A stretch of DNA of 64,000 bases from Bacillus sp. ISL-18 (GCF_018613415.1 NZ_JAGGQG010000007.1:1-64000); one strand, 5' to 3'. Shown: positions 24,181 through 34,684, counted from the stretch's first letter. The notes: generated by a model from the sequence alone, not told the origin. Numbers and translations: made by a program.

Positions 24181-24792
24181 TTAGGCCAGTCCTTTTAATA
24201 ACGCATTTTGCCTCAACCAATCGATGACGTTATCGAGTCCCTCTTCCTCTTTTAAATTGGTGAAGGTAAACGGCTTATCCCCGCGAAATACTTTTGTGTC
24301 AGATTCCATCACATCAAGGCTGGCCCCTACATGCGGTGCTAAATCCGTTTTATTGATCACAAACAAATCGGATTTAATCATTCCCTGGCCGCCTTTCCGC
24401 GGAATCTTTTCTCCTTGTGCGACATCAATAATATAGATTGAAAAATCAACCAACTCCGGACTGAAGGTAGCAGCGAGGTTATCTCCTCCGCTTTCCACAA
24501 AAATCAATTCGACGTCAGGATGTTTTTCCTTTAATTCATTAATGGCTGCAAAATTCATCGATGCATCTTCACGGATGGCAGTATGCGGGCAACCCCCTGT
24601 TTCCACGCCAACAATCCGGTCAGCAGGAAGGATCCCATTGTTCATTAAAAATTTTGCATCTTCTTTTGTATAAATATCGTTCGTCACCACGGCCATACTC
24701 ACTTCACCATTTAAACGGCGCGTCAATTTTTCAACCAACATCGTCTTGCCTGCACCGACAGGTCCACCTACTCCAATTTTAATAGGTTCCAT
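24181..24792 (-). CDS. ureG: Urease accessory GTPase UreG
   Basis: A 203-residue SIMIBI GTPase that drives nickel insertion into urease. P-loop [15 protein letters not shown] (about residues 8-22), the nickel-binding and switch segment [16 protein letters not shown] with the CPH motif, ESGGDN, and [10 protein letters not shown] for guanine binding. I start at ATG 24792, where GGAAGTG sits upstream and which is the conserved start; the frame extends 19 codons further. It lies between ureF and ureD. Confidence 0.96.
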   Translation of the reverse strand: MEPIKIGVGGPVGAGKTMLVEKLTRRLNGEVSMAVVTNDIYTKEDAKFLMNNGILPADRIVGVETGGCPHTAIREDASMNFAAINELKEKHPDVELIFVESGGDNLAATFSPELVDFSIYIIDVAQGEKIPRKGGQGMIKSDLFVINKTDLAPHVGASLDVMESDTKVFRGDKPFTFTNLKEEEGLDNVIDWLRQNALLKGLA

Positions 24793-24814
24793 TAAAAACA
24801 CTTCCTTTCTTCTT

Positions 24815-25513
24815 TTACGACATAAAAATTCGAATATTAACACGTTCATGTCTCATTTGTGCCAGCTCAATACCGGGTGAGACAATACCAAAATCTTCTT
24901 CGTCCAACTTGTCAATCTCCCCGGCAGCCTCCACTAGGGTACTTTGGACTTCACGAATGATTTTCTGACCAGCTGTTTGCCCCAAAGGGATGCCTCTTAC
25001 GGCATTTTGAACAATACTCGATACCACGGAATAAAGGTAAAATAAGATCCCCGTGGACTTTGGAACACCAAGGTGATGGGCGACCATTGTGAAAACAATG
25101 GACGGGTGGCCAAAAGACTGTTTCGATTGAATCCGTTCCCTATATAAAGAAAGAATCGGGATCTCATATAAGGATTGGACAAGCTCAAGCATCCGTTCCC
25201 CCATCCTCGTCGCGCCTTCCCGCGTTTCACGAGGCAGGTTTTGTACCATCAACAATCGATCCATCTTCCAAACCTTTTGGAAGTCTTCCTCTACCAAGGC
25301 TTGGTACACTATTTGGCATGCCAATCCGTCAGAATAAATCAGCTGCTCAGCAATATATACCCGAAGCCATTGCGAAAAGGTTTCCTGGTTATGTACGGTG
25401 TTCTCTTGAATATAACTTTCAAGGCCATAGGAATGACTAAAAGCACCAGTTGGAAAATTGGAATCACAGAGTTGAAACAGGGCCAGCATTTTTTCATCCA
25501 TGACTATGTCCAA
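24815..25513 (-). CDS. ureF: Urease accessory protein UreF
   Basis: A 228-232-residue helical protein with the UreF start [52 protein letters not shown] and the C-terminal [13 protein letters not shown]. It acts as the fidelity factor in the UreD-UreF-UreG complex. The start is TTG 25513 or ATG 25501; both overlap the ureE end, so translation is coupled. Confidence 0.95.
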   Translation of the reverse strand: MDIVMDEKMLALFQLCDSNFPTGAFSHSYGLESYIQENTVHNQETFSQWLRVYIAEQLIYSDGLACQIVYQALVEEDFQKVWKMDRLLMVQNLPRETREGATRMGERMLELVQSLYEIPILSLYRERIQSKQSFGHPSIVFTMVAHHLGVPKSTGILFYLYSVVSSIVQNAVRGIPLGQTAGQKIIREVQSTLVEAAGEIDKLDEEDFGIVSPGIELAQMRHERVNIRIFMS

Positions 25514-25949
25514 TATGACGAAACGCCTGCTTTACTTTGCGATTATCTCGTTTATAGGGAATTTCCAGCTCTTGTAACAGTTCTTCCACAAGATAATCAT
25601 ATTGAACCATCATCATATCCTCTACAAATTGGGCCGGAAGATGCCGGTTTCCTAACTGGTGAGCAATTGTCCCCATTTCTTTGATACTGCGAGGGGTGAT
25701 CACCAATAAATCATCCGCAATGACATCAATGACAATCATGTTTTTTTCGTCCATATACAGGACATCTCCAGCAATAAGATCGCGCGGGTCCTTTAACCGT
25801 ATGCCGATTTCCCTGCCGTGATCTGTGGTAACCCGTTGAATCCGTTTTACTAAATGATCACTCTCCAGGTAAACCTTTTCGATATGCCTTTTGATAATTT
25901 CTTCCTTTTCCATCTCTTCAATATTTGTTTCAATTCTCTCAATTAACAT
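25494..25949 (-). CDS. ureE: Urease accessory metallochaperone UreE
   Basis: A 151-residue nickel chaperone. The N-terminal peptide-binding domain ([20 protein letters not shown]) and the metal-binding domain (GNRHLPAQF) are present. The C-terminus is short and only mildly His-rich (HIGHSHG) compared with Klebsiella-type UreE. It overlaps ureF by about 8-20 bases. Confidence 0.94.
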   Translation of the reverse strand: MLIERIETNIEEMEKEEIIKRHIEKVYLESDHLVKRIQRVTTDHGREIGIRLKDPRDLIAGDVLYMDEKNMIVIDVIADDLLVITPRSIKEMGTIAHQLGNRHLPAQFVEDMMMVQYDYLVEELLQELEIPYKRDNRKVKQAFRHIGHSHG

Positions 25950-25960
25950 GCTCTTTCACC

Positions 25961-27673
25961 TCAAAATAGAAAATAACGCTGTGCCATCGGCAATTCTTTT
26001 GCTGGAGCACTTGTAATAAGCTCCCCATTTACCCTGACCTCATAGGTTTGCGGGTCAACGGTTAACTCAGGTGTTTCCGAGTTTAGTTTCATGTCTTTTT
26101 TCGTTAATTTCCTGATCCCATGTACAGGCAGGATCATTTTCTCCAAGCCAAGTTTCTCATGCACTTTCCCTTCATATGCTGCCTGTGAAATAAACGTAAT
26201 GGAGGTTTTTGACAAGGCTTTACCAAACGCCGCATACATGGGACGACTAACCACTGGCTGCGGTGTTGGAATCGAGGCATTGGCGTCTCCCATCATTCCA
26301 TGAACAATCAATCCACTTTTTAAAACTAATTCTGGTTTTACACCAAAAAATGCTGGATTCCAAATGACTAGGTCCGCGATTTTTCCAACCTCAATGGAAC
26401 CGACATAGTCAGAAATTCCATGTGTAATCGCAGGATTAATCGTATATTTGGCAATGTATCGTTTAGCCCGATTATTATCGGATAGCTTGCTATCTCCTTT
26501 TAGAGAGCCTCTTTCTTTTTTCATTTTATCGGCTACTTGCCATGTCCTGAGAATAACCTCGCCAACCCGGCCCATCGCTTGCGCATCCGAACTGGTCATG
26601 CTGAAAATCCCCATATCCTGGAGCACATCTTCTGCCGCAATGGTTTCCTTTCGAATCCGTGAATCGGCAAACGCGATATCTTCCGGAACCGATGGATTTA
26701 AATGGTGACAAACCATGAGCATATCTAAATGTTCATCTACTGTATTAATCGTATAGGGCAGTGTTGGATTGGTGGAGGATGGCAGTACATTCATAAAGCT
26801 GGCTGATTTGATTAAGTCAGGCGCATGGCCTCCCCCTGCCCCTTCCGTATGGTACATATGAATAACCCGATCCTTAATGGCTGCCATCGTGTTCTCAACA
26901 AAACCTGCTTCATTTAAGGTGTCGGCATGAAGAGCCACCTGCACGTCATATTGGTCGGCAACCCGTAAGGCATGATCAATGGCTGAAGGTGTTGCCCCCC
27001 AGTCTTCATGTACTTTCAAGCCGATAACCCCTGCTCTAACTTGTTCCGCTAATGGCTCTTCAGCCGCCGCCTGACCTTTACCGGTTAATCCCACATTGAT
27101 GGGAAGCCCCTCTACTGCCTCAAGCATTCGGTGAATATTCCATTCCCCCGGGGTAACCGTCGTTGCTCTCGAACCCGCAGTAGGACCGGTACCACCACCA
27201 ATTAAGGTGGTCAGCCCGGAAGTTAAGGCCACTTCCACTTGTGCAGGATTAATAAAATGCACATGTGTGTCAATTCCACCAGCTGTCACAATCATCCCTT
27301 CCCCGGCAATGATTTCCGTGGAGGCACCGATGATTATATCGACTCCATCCATGACCAATGGATTTCCGGCTTTACCGATTGCGGATATTTTCCCGTCGCG
27401 AATTCCGATATCTGCCTTGTAAATGCCTGTATAATCCAAAACGACGGCATTTGTAATGACTACATCTGGTATTCCATCACCGCGTGTGACGAGTGGGTTT
27501 TGGCCCATTCCGTCGCGGATCACCTTCCCGCCCCCAAAAACGACTTCCTCACCATAGGTGGTATGGTCTTTTTCGATTTGAATGATTAAACCCGTATCCG
27601 CCAGGCGAATGGAATCTCCTGTCGTAGGGCCAAACATCTGGGCATACTGTTTTCTTGGCATTTCAAAACTCAT
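25961..27673 (-). CDS. ureC: Urease alpha subunit
   Basis: A 570-residue catalytic subunit that hydrolyses urea to ammonia and carbamate. Nickel ligands and active site are intact: HVHFINP (about 136), the carbamylated Lys in [17 protein letters not shown] (about 219), HADTLNE, and the flap [14 protein letters not shown] with the catalytic His. The N-terminus ([20 protein letters not shown]) and length are standard. It overlaps ureB by four bases (ATGA). Confidence 0.98.
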   Translation of the reverse strand: MSFEMPRKQYAQMFGPTTGDSIRLADTGLIIQIEKDHTTYGEEVVFGGGKVIRDGMGQNPLVTRGDGIPDVVITNAVVLDYTGIYKADIGIRDGKISAIGKAGNPLVMDGVDIIIGASTEIIAGEGMIVTAGGIDTHVHFINPAQVEVALTSGLTTLIGGGTGPTAGSRATTVTPGEWNIHRMLEAVEGLPINVGLTGKGQAAAEEPLAEQVRAGVIGLKVHEDWGATPSAIDHALRVADQYDVQVALHADTLNEAGFVENTMAAIKDRVIHMYHTEGAGGGHAPDLIKSASFMNVLPSSTNPTLPYTINTVDEHLDMLMVCHHLNPSVPEDIAFADSRIRKETIAAEDVLQDMGIFSMTSSDAQAMGRVGEVILRTWQVADKMKKERGSLKGDSKLSDNNRAKRYIAKYTINPAITHGISDYVGSIEVGKIADLVIWNPAFFGVKPELVLKSGLIVHGMMGDANASIPTPQPVVSRPMYAAFGKALSKTSITFISQAAYEGKVHEKLGLEKMILPVHGIRKLTKKDMKLNSETPELTVDPQTYEVRVNGELITSAPAKELPMAQRYFLF

Positions 27674-28014
27674 TTGCGATGCCCTCCTTCGATCGAGCCG
27701 TCGGTTTTGTTGTTAAAGCCGTATACTTTTCGTTCACCTGCATATGGGACCAAATCGACTGCTTTTTCATCCCCTGGTTCAAAGCGGACAGAAGCGCCTG
27801 ATGGAATATTTAGCCTTCTACCATACGCTTCTTCCCTCATAAATTTCAACGATTCATTCACTTCATAGAAATGAAAATGTGAACCCACTTGAACCGGCCG
27901 ATCGCCCGTATTCGTAACCTTTATCCTTAAAACGTCTCTTCCCTCATTGCAAATAATGGGTTCTTCTTTTAAAAACAATTGCCCTGGTTCCCATTCCACC
28001 TGAAATCCCTCCAT
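27670..28014 (-). CDS. ureB: Urease beta subunit
   Basis: A 114-residue structural subunit, with [40 protein letters not shown] and [14 protein letters not shown]. It forms the (ABC)3 complex with UreA and UreC. It starts six bases after ureA and overlaps ureC by four bases. Confidence 0.97.
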   Translation of the reverse strand: MEGFQVEWEPGQLFLKEEPIICNEGRDVLRIKVTNTGDRPVQVGSHFHFYEVNESLKFMREEAYGRRLNIPSGASVRFEPGDEKAVDLVPYAGERKVYGFNNKTDGSIEGGHRK

Positions 28015-28019
28015 TGTCG

Positions 28020-28322
28020 TTACCGAATTGGATCATGCACCGTTACTAGTTTTGTTCCATCCGGGAAGGTGGCTTCGACCTGAACATCATCAATGATATC
28101 CGCAATTCCTTCCATTACATCCTCCCGTGTTAAAATGGTTGCGCCATATTCCATTAATTCTGCGACCGTTCTCCCATCTCTTGCCCCTTCGAGCACTTCA
28201 TAAGTAATAAGGGCCACTGCTTCGGGATAATTTAGTTTCAAGCCTCTATCTCTTCTTCTTTTTGCCAGATCAGCTGCCACCACAATCATTAGCTTGTCAA
28301 TCTCACGAGGTACAAGTAACAT
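28020..28322 (-). CDS. ureA: Urease gamma subunit
   Basis: A 100-residue subunit, the first gene of the operon ure[48 protein letters not shown] and [18 protein letters not shown] are diagnostic. I start at ATG 28322 (AAAGGAGGATGG seven bases upstream); an upstream in-frame extension to 28367 is not conserved. Confidence 0.97.
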   Translation of the reverse strand: MLLVPREIDKLMIVVAADLAKRRRDRGLKLNYPEAVALITYEVLEGARDGRTVAELMEYGATILTREDVMEGIADIIDDVQVEATFPDGTKLVTVHDPIR

Positions 28323-28367
28323 TATCCATCCTCCTTTGCTTTCTATAAGTTCCAGCACACCTACCAT

Positions 28368-28720
28368 ATTTCTCCATTGGATAACTATTTAAACACAGAA
28401 ACAAATAAATAGTTGCACCCGAATAGCGCCAACTAACTAAGCAAAAACATCCTAATTTTTGAAATCATTAAAATTATAAATTCATTCACATAAACGATTA
28501 GGATGCGGTAAAATTTTCTTTTGGAGAGCAAAAAATTAATAAAAAAATACTATATTGTAAGATAGTTAGTTTACTCACGGATAAAAGTAGGCAAGCAAAC
28601 GTCTACATCCCTTTATGACTCATGCTGCTATGTTGATAGCTATAATAGTTGAAAACTCTTTCATTTTAAGTATAGTAAGAGATAAGCAAATAGTGATAAA
28701 AGTAAAAATGGAGGATTTTC
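28368..28720. other. Divergent spacer between ureA and the oxidase gene
   Basis: It contains the promoter of the plus-strand oxidase (28649-28676). A long inverted repeat, CATCCTAAT (28448-28456) with ATTAGGATG, lies about 150 bases upstream of ureA; whether it is regulatory or a relic terminator cannot be told. No TnrA-type TGTNA-N7-TNACA site is obvious. Confidence 0.35.
28649..28676 (+). promoter_or_regulatory. Sigma-A-type promoter of the alditol-oxidase-like gene
   Basis: -35 TTGAAA (28649-28654), 16-base spacer, -10 TATAGT (28671-28676), 45 bases before the start codon. Confidence 0.6.
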
Positions 28721-29989
28721 ATGGCTAAGAGAAATTGGGCAGGTAATTATCAATATAGTACGAATAACTGGCATGAACCGGAAACGGTTGAAGAAGTTCA
28801 ACAATTGGTTTCAAGTTTAAAAAAGCTGCGTGTGGTCGGATCGCGTCACTCTTTTAATAGTATCGCAGATTCGAATGAGAATATGGTTTCATTAAAGAAG
28901 CTCAACAAGGTATTATCCATTGATCGAGAGAAGCGAACTGTAACTGTGGAAGCAGGAATCAAGTATGGAGAACTTTGTCCTGTACTTCACCAGCATGGCT
29001 ATGCCTTGCATAACCTTGCTTCCCTTCCGCACATTTCGGTTGCTGGGGCAATTGCTACAGCCACACATGGTTCAGGTAATGGCAATCAAAATTTAGCGGC
29101 AGCGGTCCGCGCGATGGAGGTAGTCACTGCTGATGGAAGTATTGTCACTTTTTCAAAAGAACAATCGGAAGAAGAATTACATGGCGCCGTGGTTGGCCTA
29201 GGTGGATTAGGTGTAGTGACAAAGCTTACACTAGATGTCCATCCAGCACATCAAATGAGGCAGGATGTTTACGAGAACCTTCCGTTAGCACAATTAGATG
29301 AACATTTTGACACTATTTTTTCTAGTGCCTATAGCGTTAGTTTGTTTACCGATTGGCAGGATGAAAGGTTCAACCAGGTATGGCTGAAGAGGAAACTGAC
29401 GGATGATCAGACTGTTTCGTTTGAAGAGGAATTTTATGGAGCAAAAGCGGCCAAAGAAAATCTCCATCCCGTACCGGGGGTTGGAGCAGAGAATTGCACA
29501 GCGCAGTTAGGGGTCCCAGGGGACTGGCTTGATCGGATGCCACACTTCCGAATGGATTTTACTCCTAGTAAAGGTCAAGAGCTGCAAAGTGAATATATTT
29601 TGGCACGTAAGCATGCCTATGACGCTCTTTGTGCAGTTAGTGAAATCCGTGAACAAATCGCACCACATCTTTTAATATGCGAGGTGCGGACCATTGCACA
29701 GGACAAGCTGTGGTTAAGCCCATCCTATATGCAGGATTCTGTTGCTATTCACTTTACTTGGCAGGATAACTGGGCGGATGTTCAGAAGGTGCTGCCACTC
29801 ATCGAAGCCCAACTTGAACCTTTTCAAGCTAAACCACATTGGGGAAAACTGTTTACTACCTCCCCTGCAAACATACAGTCACTTTATGAAAAGATGCCTG
29901 CCTTTTTGCAATTGCTTATGAAGTATGATCCAAATGGCAAGTTTCGCAATACCTTTTTGAATAACTATATCTTTAATGAGGCAGAGTGA
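28721..29989 (+). CDS. FAD-dependent alditol/xylitol oxidase-like enzyme
   Basis: A 422-residue VAO-fold flavoprotein. The FAD domain carries LRVVGSRHSFNSIADS (the His is the usual covalent flavin site in alditol oxidases), HNLASLPHISVAGAIATATH and VGLGGLGVVTKLTL; the C-terminal part has the ALO-type ending GKLFTT...YDPNGKFRN. Such enzymes oxidise xylitol, sorbitol or aldonolactones with O2, giving H2O2. No signal peptide. TGGAGG precedes the ATG. It sits next to the GH43 gene, consistent with pentose or pentitol use, but the substrate is inferred only. Confidence 0.82.
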   Translation: MAKRNWAGNYQYSTNNWHEPETVEEVQQLVSSLKKLRVVGSRHSFNSIADSNENMVSLKKLNKVLSIDREKRTVTVEAGIKYGELCPVLHQHGYALHNLASLPHISVAGAIATATHGSGNGNQNLAAAVRAMEVVTADGSIVTFSKEQSEEELHGAVVGLGGLGVVTKLTLDVHPAHQMRQDVYENLPLAQLDEHFDTIFSSAYSVSLFTDWQDERFNQVWLKRKLTDDQTVSFEEEFYGAKAAKENLHPVPGVGAENCTAQLGVPGDWLDRMPHFRMDFTPSKGQELQSEYILARKHAYDALCAVSEIREQIAPHLLICEVRTIAQDKLWLSPSYMQDSVAIHFTWQDNWADVQKVLPLIEAQLEPFQAKPHWGKLFTTSPANIQSLYEKMPAFLQLLMKYDPNGKFRNTFLNNYIFNEAE

Positions 29990-30053
29990 AAGCACTTAGC
30001 ATAATAGAGTGATATTACTTGGTTTGATAAAACTACCTAATCAGAGGATCTAT

Positions 30054-30170
30054 TTTGCGTCTTTTTGGATACATGCCAACGTTTGTCCCCGGACATGATA
30101 GTACTGATGATTGTGTTGTTGCATGGATGAACTTTATGAGCCAATTAAACTACGTATTCAGAGGAGAATA
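30054..30170 (+). pseudogene. Short open-frame remnant before the GH43 gene
   Basis: A frame without a start reads LRLFGYMPTFVPGHDSTDD, VAWMNFMSQLNYVFRGE to a stop five bases before the GH43 ATG. It may be a decayed gene tail or chance. Confidence 0.25.
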
Positions 30171-30174
30171 AAAC

Positions 30175-31170
30175 ATGGATAAAATCGTCAAACCAAATGA
30201 ACCTTTGGTTGAACATATTTATACGGCAGATCCTTCTGCACATGTATTTGAAGGGAAACTTTATATTTATCCTTCCCATGATATTGAACATAGTGGAAAA
30301 ACGATTGATGATGGTAGTGGTGATCAATATGCGATGGAAGATTATCATGTTTTGTCGATCGATAATTTCCATTCCCCCTGTGTAGACCATGGCGAAGCAC
30401 TTCATATTCGAGATGTTCCTTGGGCTAGTAAACAGATGTGGGCACCAGATGCTGCTTTTAAAAATAACCAGTATTATTTATTTTTCCCAGCAAGAGATAA
30501 GGATGGGATCTTTCGACTCGGTGTTGCGACTGGCACGAATCCTGCGGGTCCTTTCAATGCTGAAGAAAATTTTATTCCAGGAAGCTTCAGTATTGATCCT
30601 GCCGTTTTAGTGGATGACGACAACCGATCCTATGTGTATTTTGGCGGACTTTGGGGTGGACAATTAGAGAAATGGCAGACGGGTACATTTATTCCTGATG
30701 CCGAGGGGCCTGATCCGTCACAGCCGGCGTTAGGACCAATGGCCGCAGAATTAACTGAGGACATGCTTCGTTTTAAGGACAAACCGCAAGAGATTACAAT
30801 TGTAGACGAGAATGGCAAGCCAATTCTTGCCGGAGATGAGGAAAGAAGATATTTTGAGGGCCCATGGGTTCATAAATACAATGGAAAGTATTATCTTTCT
30901 TACTCTACGGGTACGACCCATACCATTGTTTATGGAATCAGCGAAAATCCTCTGGGTCCATACGTTTTCAAAGGGAAAATCTTAACCCCTGTCATCGGCT
31001 GGACCACCCATCATTCAATTGTTCAGTTCGAGGATAAATGGTATTTATTTTATCATGATTGTTCCCTGTCTGACGGGGTTGACCACAAGCGCTGTGTAAA
31101 ATATACCGAACTAAAATACAATGCAGACGGAACCATTCAAACCATCGATCCTTACTCAGACAAAGCATAG
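30175..31170 (+). CDS. Glycoside hydrolase family 43 (xylosidase/arabinofuranosidase type)
   Basis: A 331-residue single-domain GH43 beta-propeller. The general-base Asp is in YTADPSAHVF (about 19), the pKa-modulating Asp in FSIDPAVLVDDD (about 141), and the acid Glu in RRYFEGPWVHKY (about 227); HHSIV lies near the calcium site. It should remove xylose or arabinose from oligosaccharides taken up by the cell, since no signal peptide is present. AGAGGAG precedes the ATG. It is followed by a strong terminator and the XylR gene. Confidence 0.9.
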   Translation: MDKIVKPNEPLVEHIYTADPSAHVFEGKLYIYPSHDIEHSGKTIDDGSGDQYAMEDYHVLSIDNFHSPCVDHGEALHIRDVPWASKQMWAPDAAFKNNQYYLFFPARDKDGIFRLGVATGTNPAGPFNAEENFIPGSFSIDPAVLVDDDNRSYVYFGGLWGGQLEKWQTGTFIPDAEGPDPSQPALGPMAAELTEDMLRFKDKPQEITIVDENGKPILAGDEERRYFEGPWVHKYNGKYYLSYSTGTTHTIVYGISENPLGPYVFKGKILTPVIGWTTHHSIVQFEDKWYLFYHDCSLSDGVDHKRCVKYTELKYNADGTIQTIDPYSDKA

Positions 31171-31188
31171 GAAAGTCGATAAATACAT

Positions 31189-31231
31189 AAAAAGACCTTG
31201 AAAAGCTTTATTAGCCTCCAAGGTCTTTTTT
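31189..31231 (+). terminator. Terminator of the GH43 gene
   Basis: AAAAAGACCTTG (31189-31200) pairs with CAAGGTCTTTTT (31219-31230); bidirectional shape with T-run. Confidence 0.8.
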
Positions 31232-31346
31232 ACTAAGATTTCTGCCGAAAAATGGGTATCCCTTTTCATTAACCCTTCCCCACTATTTCGCTCCCAAACT
31301 ATGTTTTTCATTCCGAATATGTTAGCTGATTTTGCAACTGGTCATC

Positions 31347-32516
31347 CTAGTCCTTAACCATCATGGAATCTTCAAGGAATTTTTTGATCATAAACGAAGC
31401 CGCTCCGAGGACGGCGGCATTTTTGTTGAGCTGGGAGATGAAAATCTCACTTTTTAGCGGTATATGCCTTGATATCCTACTTGAAACCGTCTTCTTAATC
31501 GACTTTAAAATGATGGGATTCGCCTCAATCAGGTTACTTCTCAAGACAATCGAGTCAGGGTTAAACGTATGAATCAAGTTCGTTAAACCAACTCCAAAGT
31601 AATACCCAAATTTTTCTATTTCCATCAATAGATCGCCATCGTTTTCCTGAATCATCTTAGTGGCCTTTTCAAATGTCAGTTCCCTTCCATTTTTTATTCT
31701 GGAGAGATTCGTAAAAAATGCACGTTCAGATGCATACAGCTCCCAACAGCCTTGGTTTCCGCAGCCGCATTTTTTCCCATTGAATTCAATGGTCATATGC
31801 CCCATTTCTCCCGAAACTCCACCTGATCCGCGGTAAAGCTGGTTGTTTACCATGATGGCCAGGCCAATACCAGTTCCTACGCTTATATAAATGCTGTTAT
31901 CGGAATTCTTAATGGCACCATACAATTTCTCGGCAATAGCTCCGGCATTTGCTTCATTATCAATGAAAACAGGAAAGGTAAAATGGGCTTCGAGCAAATT
32001 TTTTATGTCAACTTTGTCCCAATTTGAATGGGGAGTATATAAGACCGTTTGATTCTCATTCACAAATCCATGTACCCCTACCCCGATCCCAATAATGCCA
32101 TATGGAGATTCCGGTGCATGATTCGTCACCAGCCTAATTCGATCAATTAAAATTGATTTAAGCGCTTCCAATGACTCGTTTGCAAATTCAAATAAGTCAG
32201 AGAAAAGCAAATTCCCCTCTAAATCACTTAAAATCGTTTGAATATAATTGGCAGCAAGTTCAACTCCGATAGCATAGCCGGCATTTTTATTAAAAACTAG
32301 CAATATAGGTTTTCGGCCCCCGTTTGACACTCCCACCCCAATTTCGGAAACAAGCTGTTTTTCGATCAATGTATTCGTTTGCAAAGAAACGGTTGCTTTG
32401 TTCAGATTGGTTATTTCCGAGAGGTTTGCCCTGGAGATCGGGTAGTGTTTCATAATCGTACTCAAAATAACTTTTAGACTATGCATTTTGTTATCATTTT
32501 GTTCTGCTAGTTTCAC
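31347..32516 (-). CDS. xylR: Xylose-type ROK repressor
   Basis: A 389-residue ROK regulator: winged helix-turn-helix at residues 12-70 (ISRANLSEITNLNKATVSLQ) and a sugar-kinase-like domain with the ROK zinc motif CGCGNQGCWELYAS and the phosphate loop SVGTGIGLAIMVN. It resembles XylR of Bacillus. The start is GTG 32516 with GAGGAG. It is divergent from a symporter gene that has a xylO-type operator just downstream of its promoter, so it should repress transport of xylose or xylosides until xylose binds. Confidence 0.9.
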   Translation of the reverse strand: MKLAEQNDNKMHSLKVILSTIMKHYPISRANLSEITNLNKATVSLQTNTLIEKQLVSEIGVGVSNGGRKPILLVFNKNAGYAIGVELAANYIQTILSDLEGNLLFSDLFEFANESLEALKSILIDRIRLVTNHAPESPYGIIGIGVGVHGFVNENQTVLYTPHSNWDKVDIKNLLEAHFTFPVFIDNEANAGAIAEKLYGAIKNSDNSIYISVGTGIGLAIMVNNQLYRGSGGVSGEMGHMTIEFNGKKCGCGNQGCWELYASERAFFTNLSRIKNGRELTFEKATKMIQENDGDLLMEIEKFGYYFGVGLTNLIHTFNPDSIVLRSNLIEANPIILKSIKKTVSSRISRHIPLKSEIFISQLNKNAAVLGAASFMIKKFLEDSMMVKD

Positions 32517-32619
32517 CTATTCTCCTCATCTCTTTAGCTGTTTATCTTTTCAATCTAACGGCCGATTCCTGTATTTGATTATTTTTTTATTATATCGTAA
32601 AAATTTATAAGTTTGTATA

Positions 32620-32648
32620 TTGTTCAATTAAAAAAGATGTGTTAGTAT
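32620..32648 (+). promoter_or_regulatory. Sigma-A-type promoter of the symporter gene
   Basis: -35 TTGTTC (32620-32625), 17-base spacer, -10 TAGTAT (32643-32648). The xylO-type operator starts 11 bases downstream. Confidence 0.6.
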
Positions 32649-32659
32649 AGACACACAAT

Positions 32660-32684
32660 TTAGTTTATCCGATGGACAAACTAA
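32660..32684. promoter_or_regulatory. xylO-type operator
   Basis: TTAGTTT...(C)AAACTAA (32660-32666 with 32678-32684) matches both half sites of the Bacillus XylR operator. Placement just after the -10 box fits repression by blocking initiation. A second half site (ACAAACTAAG) with an adjoining palindrome lies at 32847-32872. Confidence 0.75.
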
Positions 32685-32993
32685 GTTAAAAGTAATTTTG
32701 TTTTTTTTGTGCTAAAGTAGTGAAGGTTTCACGTTAAAATTACTAGTTAAAGAGGTGAAAAAAGGCTTTACAGGAAAGTAAATACAACATATTTACTTTT
32801 TAGAGAATTTTAAGTATTGTTTAGGATGATTAGATAAAGTATCTTCTTTGTTTATTTAAACAAACAAACTAAGCGGGTAAATAATTTTTTTCATTCCTTA
32901 TATTGAAAGATTTCTAGTTAGTTAGTGAATGTCTCGTTCACTTCATAAAGTATTCAACTTTTAGTAGAGTTACTTATAATTTTTTACCATTGG

Positions 32994-33007
32994 TGAAAGC
33001 GGTTAAC
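32994..33007. promoter_or_regulatory. cre site (CcpA) candidate upstream of the symporter
   Basis: TGAAAGCGGTTAAC matches the cre consensus TGWAANCGNTNWCA except at the last two positions. It lies about 350 bases after the promoter and 120 before the start codon, where CcpA would block elongation. Confidence 0.5.
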
Positions 33008-33126
33008 CCTACTATTGAATCTATAAAGGATCGATTGGCTCATTTTTTCAACTAGATTTTTTTTAAATGTCTATTATGTAAGCGGATAAACCGATTGAAA
33101 ATTTAACCGTAAAGGAGATTTATGAC

Positions 33127-34626
33127 ATGGCTTTAATGGAATCAACCGTTAAACAAATGAACAAAAACACACAAAACATTCAACAAAATGAGTACCATAA
33201 GCTCAGCCTTTCTGAACGGATCGGTTACGGTCTTGGGGACTTTGCCCAAAACCTCGTATTTGGTACTGTCGGAGGTTTCCTGGCTCTCTATCTTACTACC
33301 GTAAATGCCATTGGTACGGCAGCAGCAGGGTTCATCTTCTTGTTTGTCCGAATCGTCAACGTATTCTGGGATCCGATGGTTGGTACCTACGTCGATAAAC
33401 ATACATTCAAAAACGGTAAATATCGTCCTTGGCTTTTGATTGCTGGTGTTCCACTTGTTATCTTAGCAGCGATGCTCTTTGTTCCCATTCCAGCCATTCG
33501 TGGTTCAGTACCCATCGCCTTTATCACTTACTTTTTGCTCGACTTGGTTTATTCTGTCATAAACATTCCTTACGGTTCATTAAATGCTTCACTTACACGT
33601 GACCCTGAATCCGTAGATAAAATCACAACCACTCGTATGATGCTGGCTAACATTGCTAATCTCTTGGTTTACACACTGTTTCCAATGTTTGTCCAAATGG
33701 CAGCCCCAAAAGACCGCTCCATGAAAGACACAGGTTTTTTTGGTCTCAAGATCAACATGGGTACTTATACCGATGCATCTGCAAGTCATGCTTGGTTTGG
33801 GGTTTACATGGTTTATATGATACTTGGCGCTTTGGCTTTGTTCTTCTGCTACCGTCTCACAAAAGAACGTGTTGTTGCCACTGCTGAACAATCTGCAGAA
33901 GTAAAAGCTTTAGACCTGTTCGTTGAATTGAAGAACAACAAGCCACTCATTATTCTTGGGTTCTTCTTTATGCTTGCGTTCACCTTTATGTTCTTCATGA
34001 ACACAGTAAATGGATTCTTTAATCAGTACACGGTCAATCACTCAGACTGGATGGGTGCAGTAGGTCTCATCGCCTCTATCCCTGGTATCGCTTTCCCAGT
34101 CTTCTGGCCAAAATTAAGAAAAGTCTTTGGTAAAAAGGGATTCTTCCATTTCTTCCTTGGTATGTTTGTTGTTGGTGAAATCCTTACTTGGGTATGGTCG
34201 TTAGATGGCATGCATGATTCACTTTTCCTTGCTTATGTTTCAACTTTTATTAAGCAATGGGGTCTTACTTCTGCAACTGGTTTCATGTGGGCACTCGTTC
34301 CTGAGGTTGTCTCTTATGGTGAAATGAAGTCTGGAAAACGTAACGCTGCGATCATCAACGCGATCATGGGTCTTTTCTTTAAGATTGGTTTCACTCTTGG
34401 TGGTGCCATTCCGCTTTGGTTCCTTGCTGCTTTCGGTTTCGATGGAAATGCGGCTAAACAAACAGCTAGTGCTCTTTGCGGTATCAATATCACAGCGATC
34501 TGGATTCCAGCAGCACTCGCGATTGTTTCGATGATTGTTATGGCTCTTTATCCACTTTCAGATAAAGACGTGGTAGATATCAATAAGAAACTCGATGCTG
34601 CTCGTGCCAAAATCAAACGAGCCTAA
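33127..34626 (+). CDS. GPH-family sugar:cation symporter (xyloside/xylose type)
   Basis: A 499-residue, twelve-helix transporter of the glycoside-pentoside-hexuronide family (XynP/XynB/XylP-like). Hallmarks: ERIGYGLGDFAQNLVFGTVG, FWDPMVGTYVDKHTFKNGKYRPW after helix 2, IPYGSLNASLTRDP, and ALVPEVVSYGEMKSGKRNAA in the late loop. It imports xylosides with H+ or Na+. AAGGAG precedes the ATG. It is controlled by the xylO operator and cre in the 600-base upstream region. Its codon choice, rich in GGT, CGT and CTT, differs from its neighbours, possibly strong expression or transfer. Confidence 0.88.
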   Translation: MALMESTVKQMNKNTQNIQQNEYHKLSLSERIGYGLGDFAQNLVFGTVGGFLALYLTTVNAIGTAAAGFIFLFVRIVNVFWDPMVGTYVDKHTFKNGKYRPWLLIAGVPLVILAAMLFVPIPAIRGSVPIAFITYFLLDLVYSVINIPYGSLNASLTRDPESVDKITTTRMMLANIANLLVYTLFPMFVQMAAPKDRSMKDTGFFGLKINMGTYTDASASHAWFGVYMVYMILGALALFFCYRLTKERVVATAEQSAEVKALDLFVELKNNKPLIILGFFFMLAFTFMFFMNTVNGFFNQYTVNHSDWMGAVGLIASIPGIAFPVFWPKLRKVFGKKGFFHFFLGMFVVGEILTWVWSLDGMHDSLFLAYVSTFIKQWGLTSATGFMWALVPEVVSYGEMKSGKRNAAIINAIMGLFFKIGFTLGGAIPLWFLAAFGFDGNAAKQTASALCGINITAIWIPAALAIVSMIVMALYPLSDKDVVDINKKLDAARAKIKRA

Positions 34627-34684
34627 AAATAAAGCTTATAAAATTTGAGCTAACTAAAAAAGGGCAAACATGCTGCCCTAACCG

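Noticed and set aside
26091..27589. Several plus-strand frames across ureC
   Set aside because: Antisense shadows of a fully intact ureC with complete active-site motifs.
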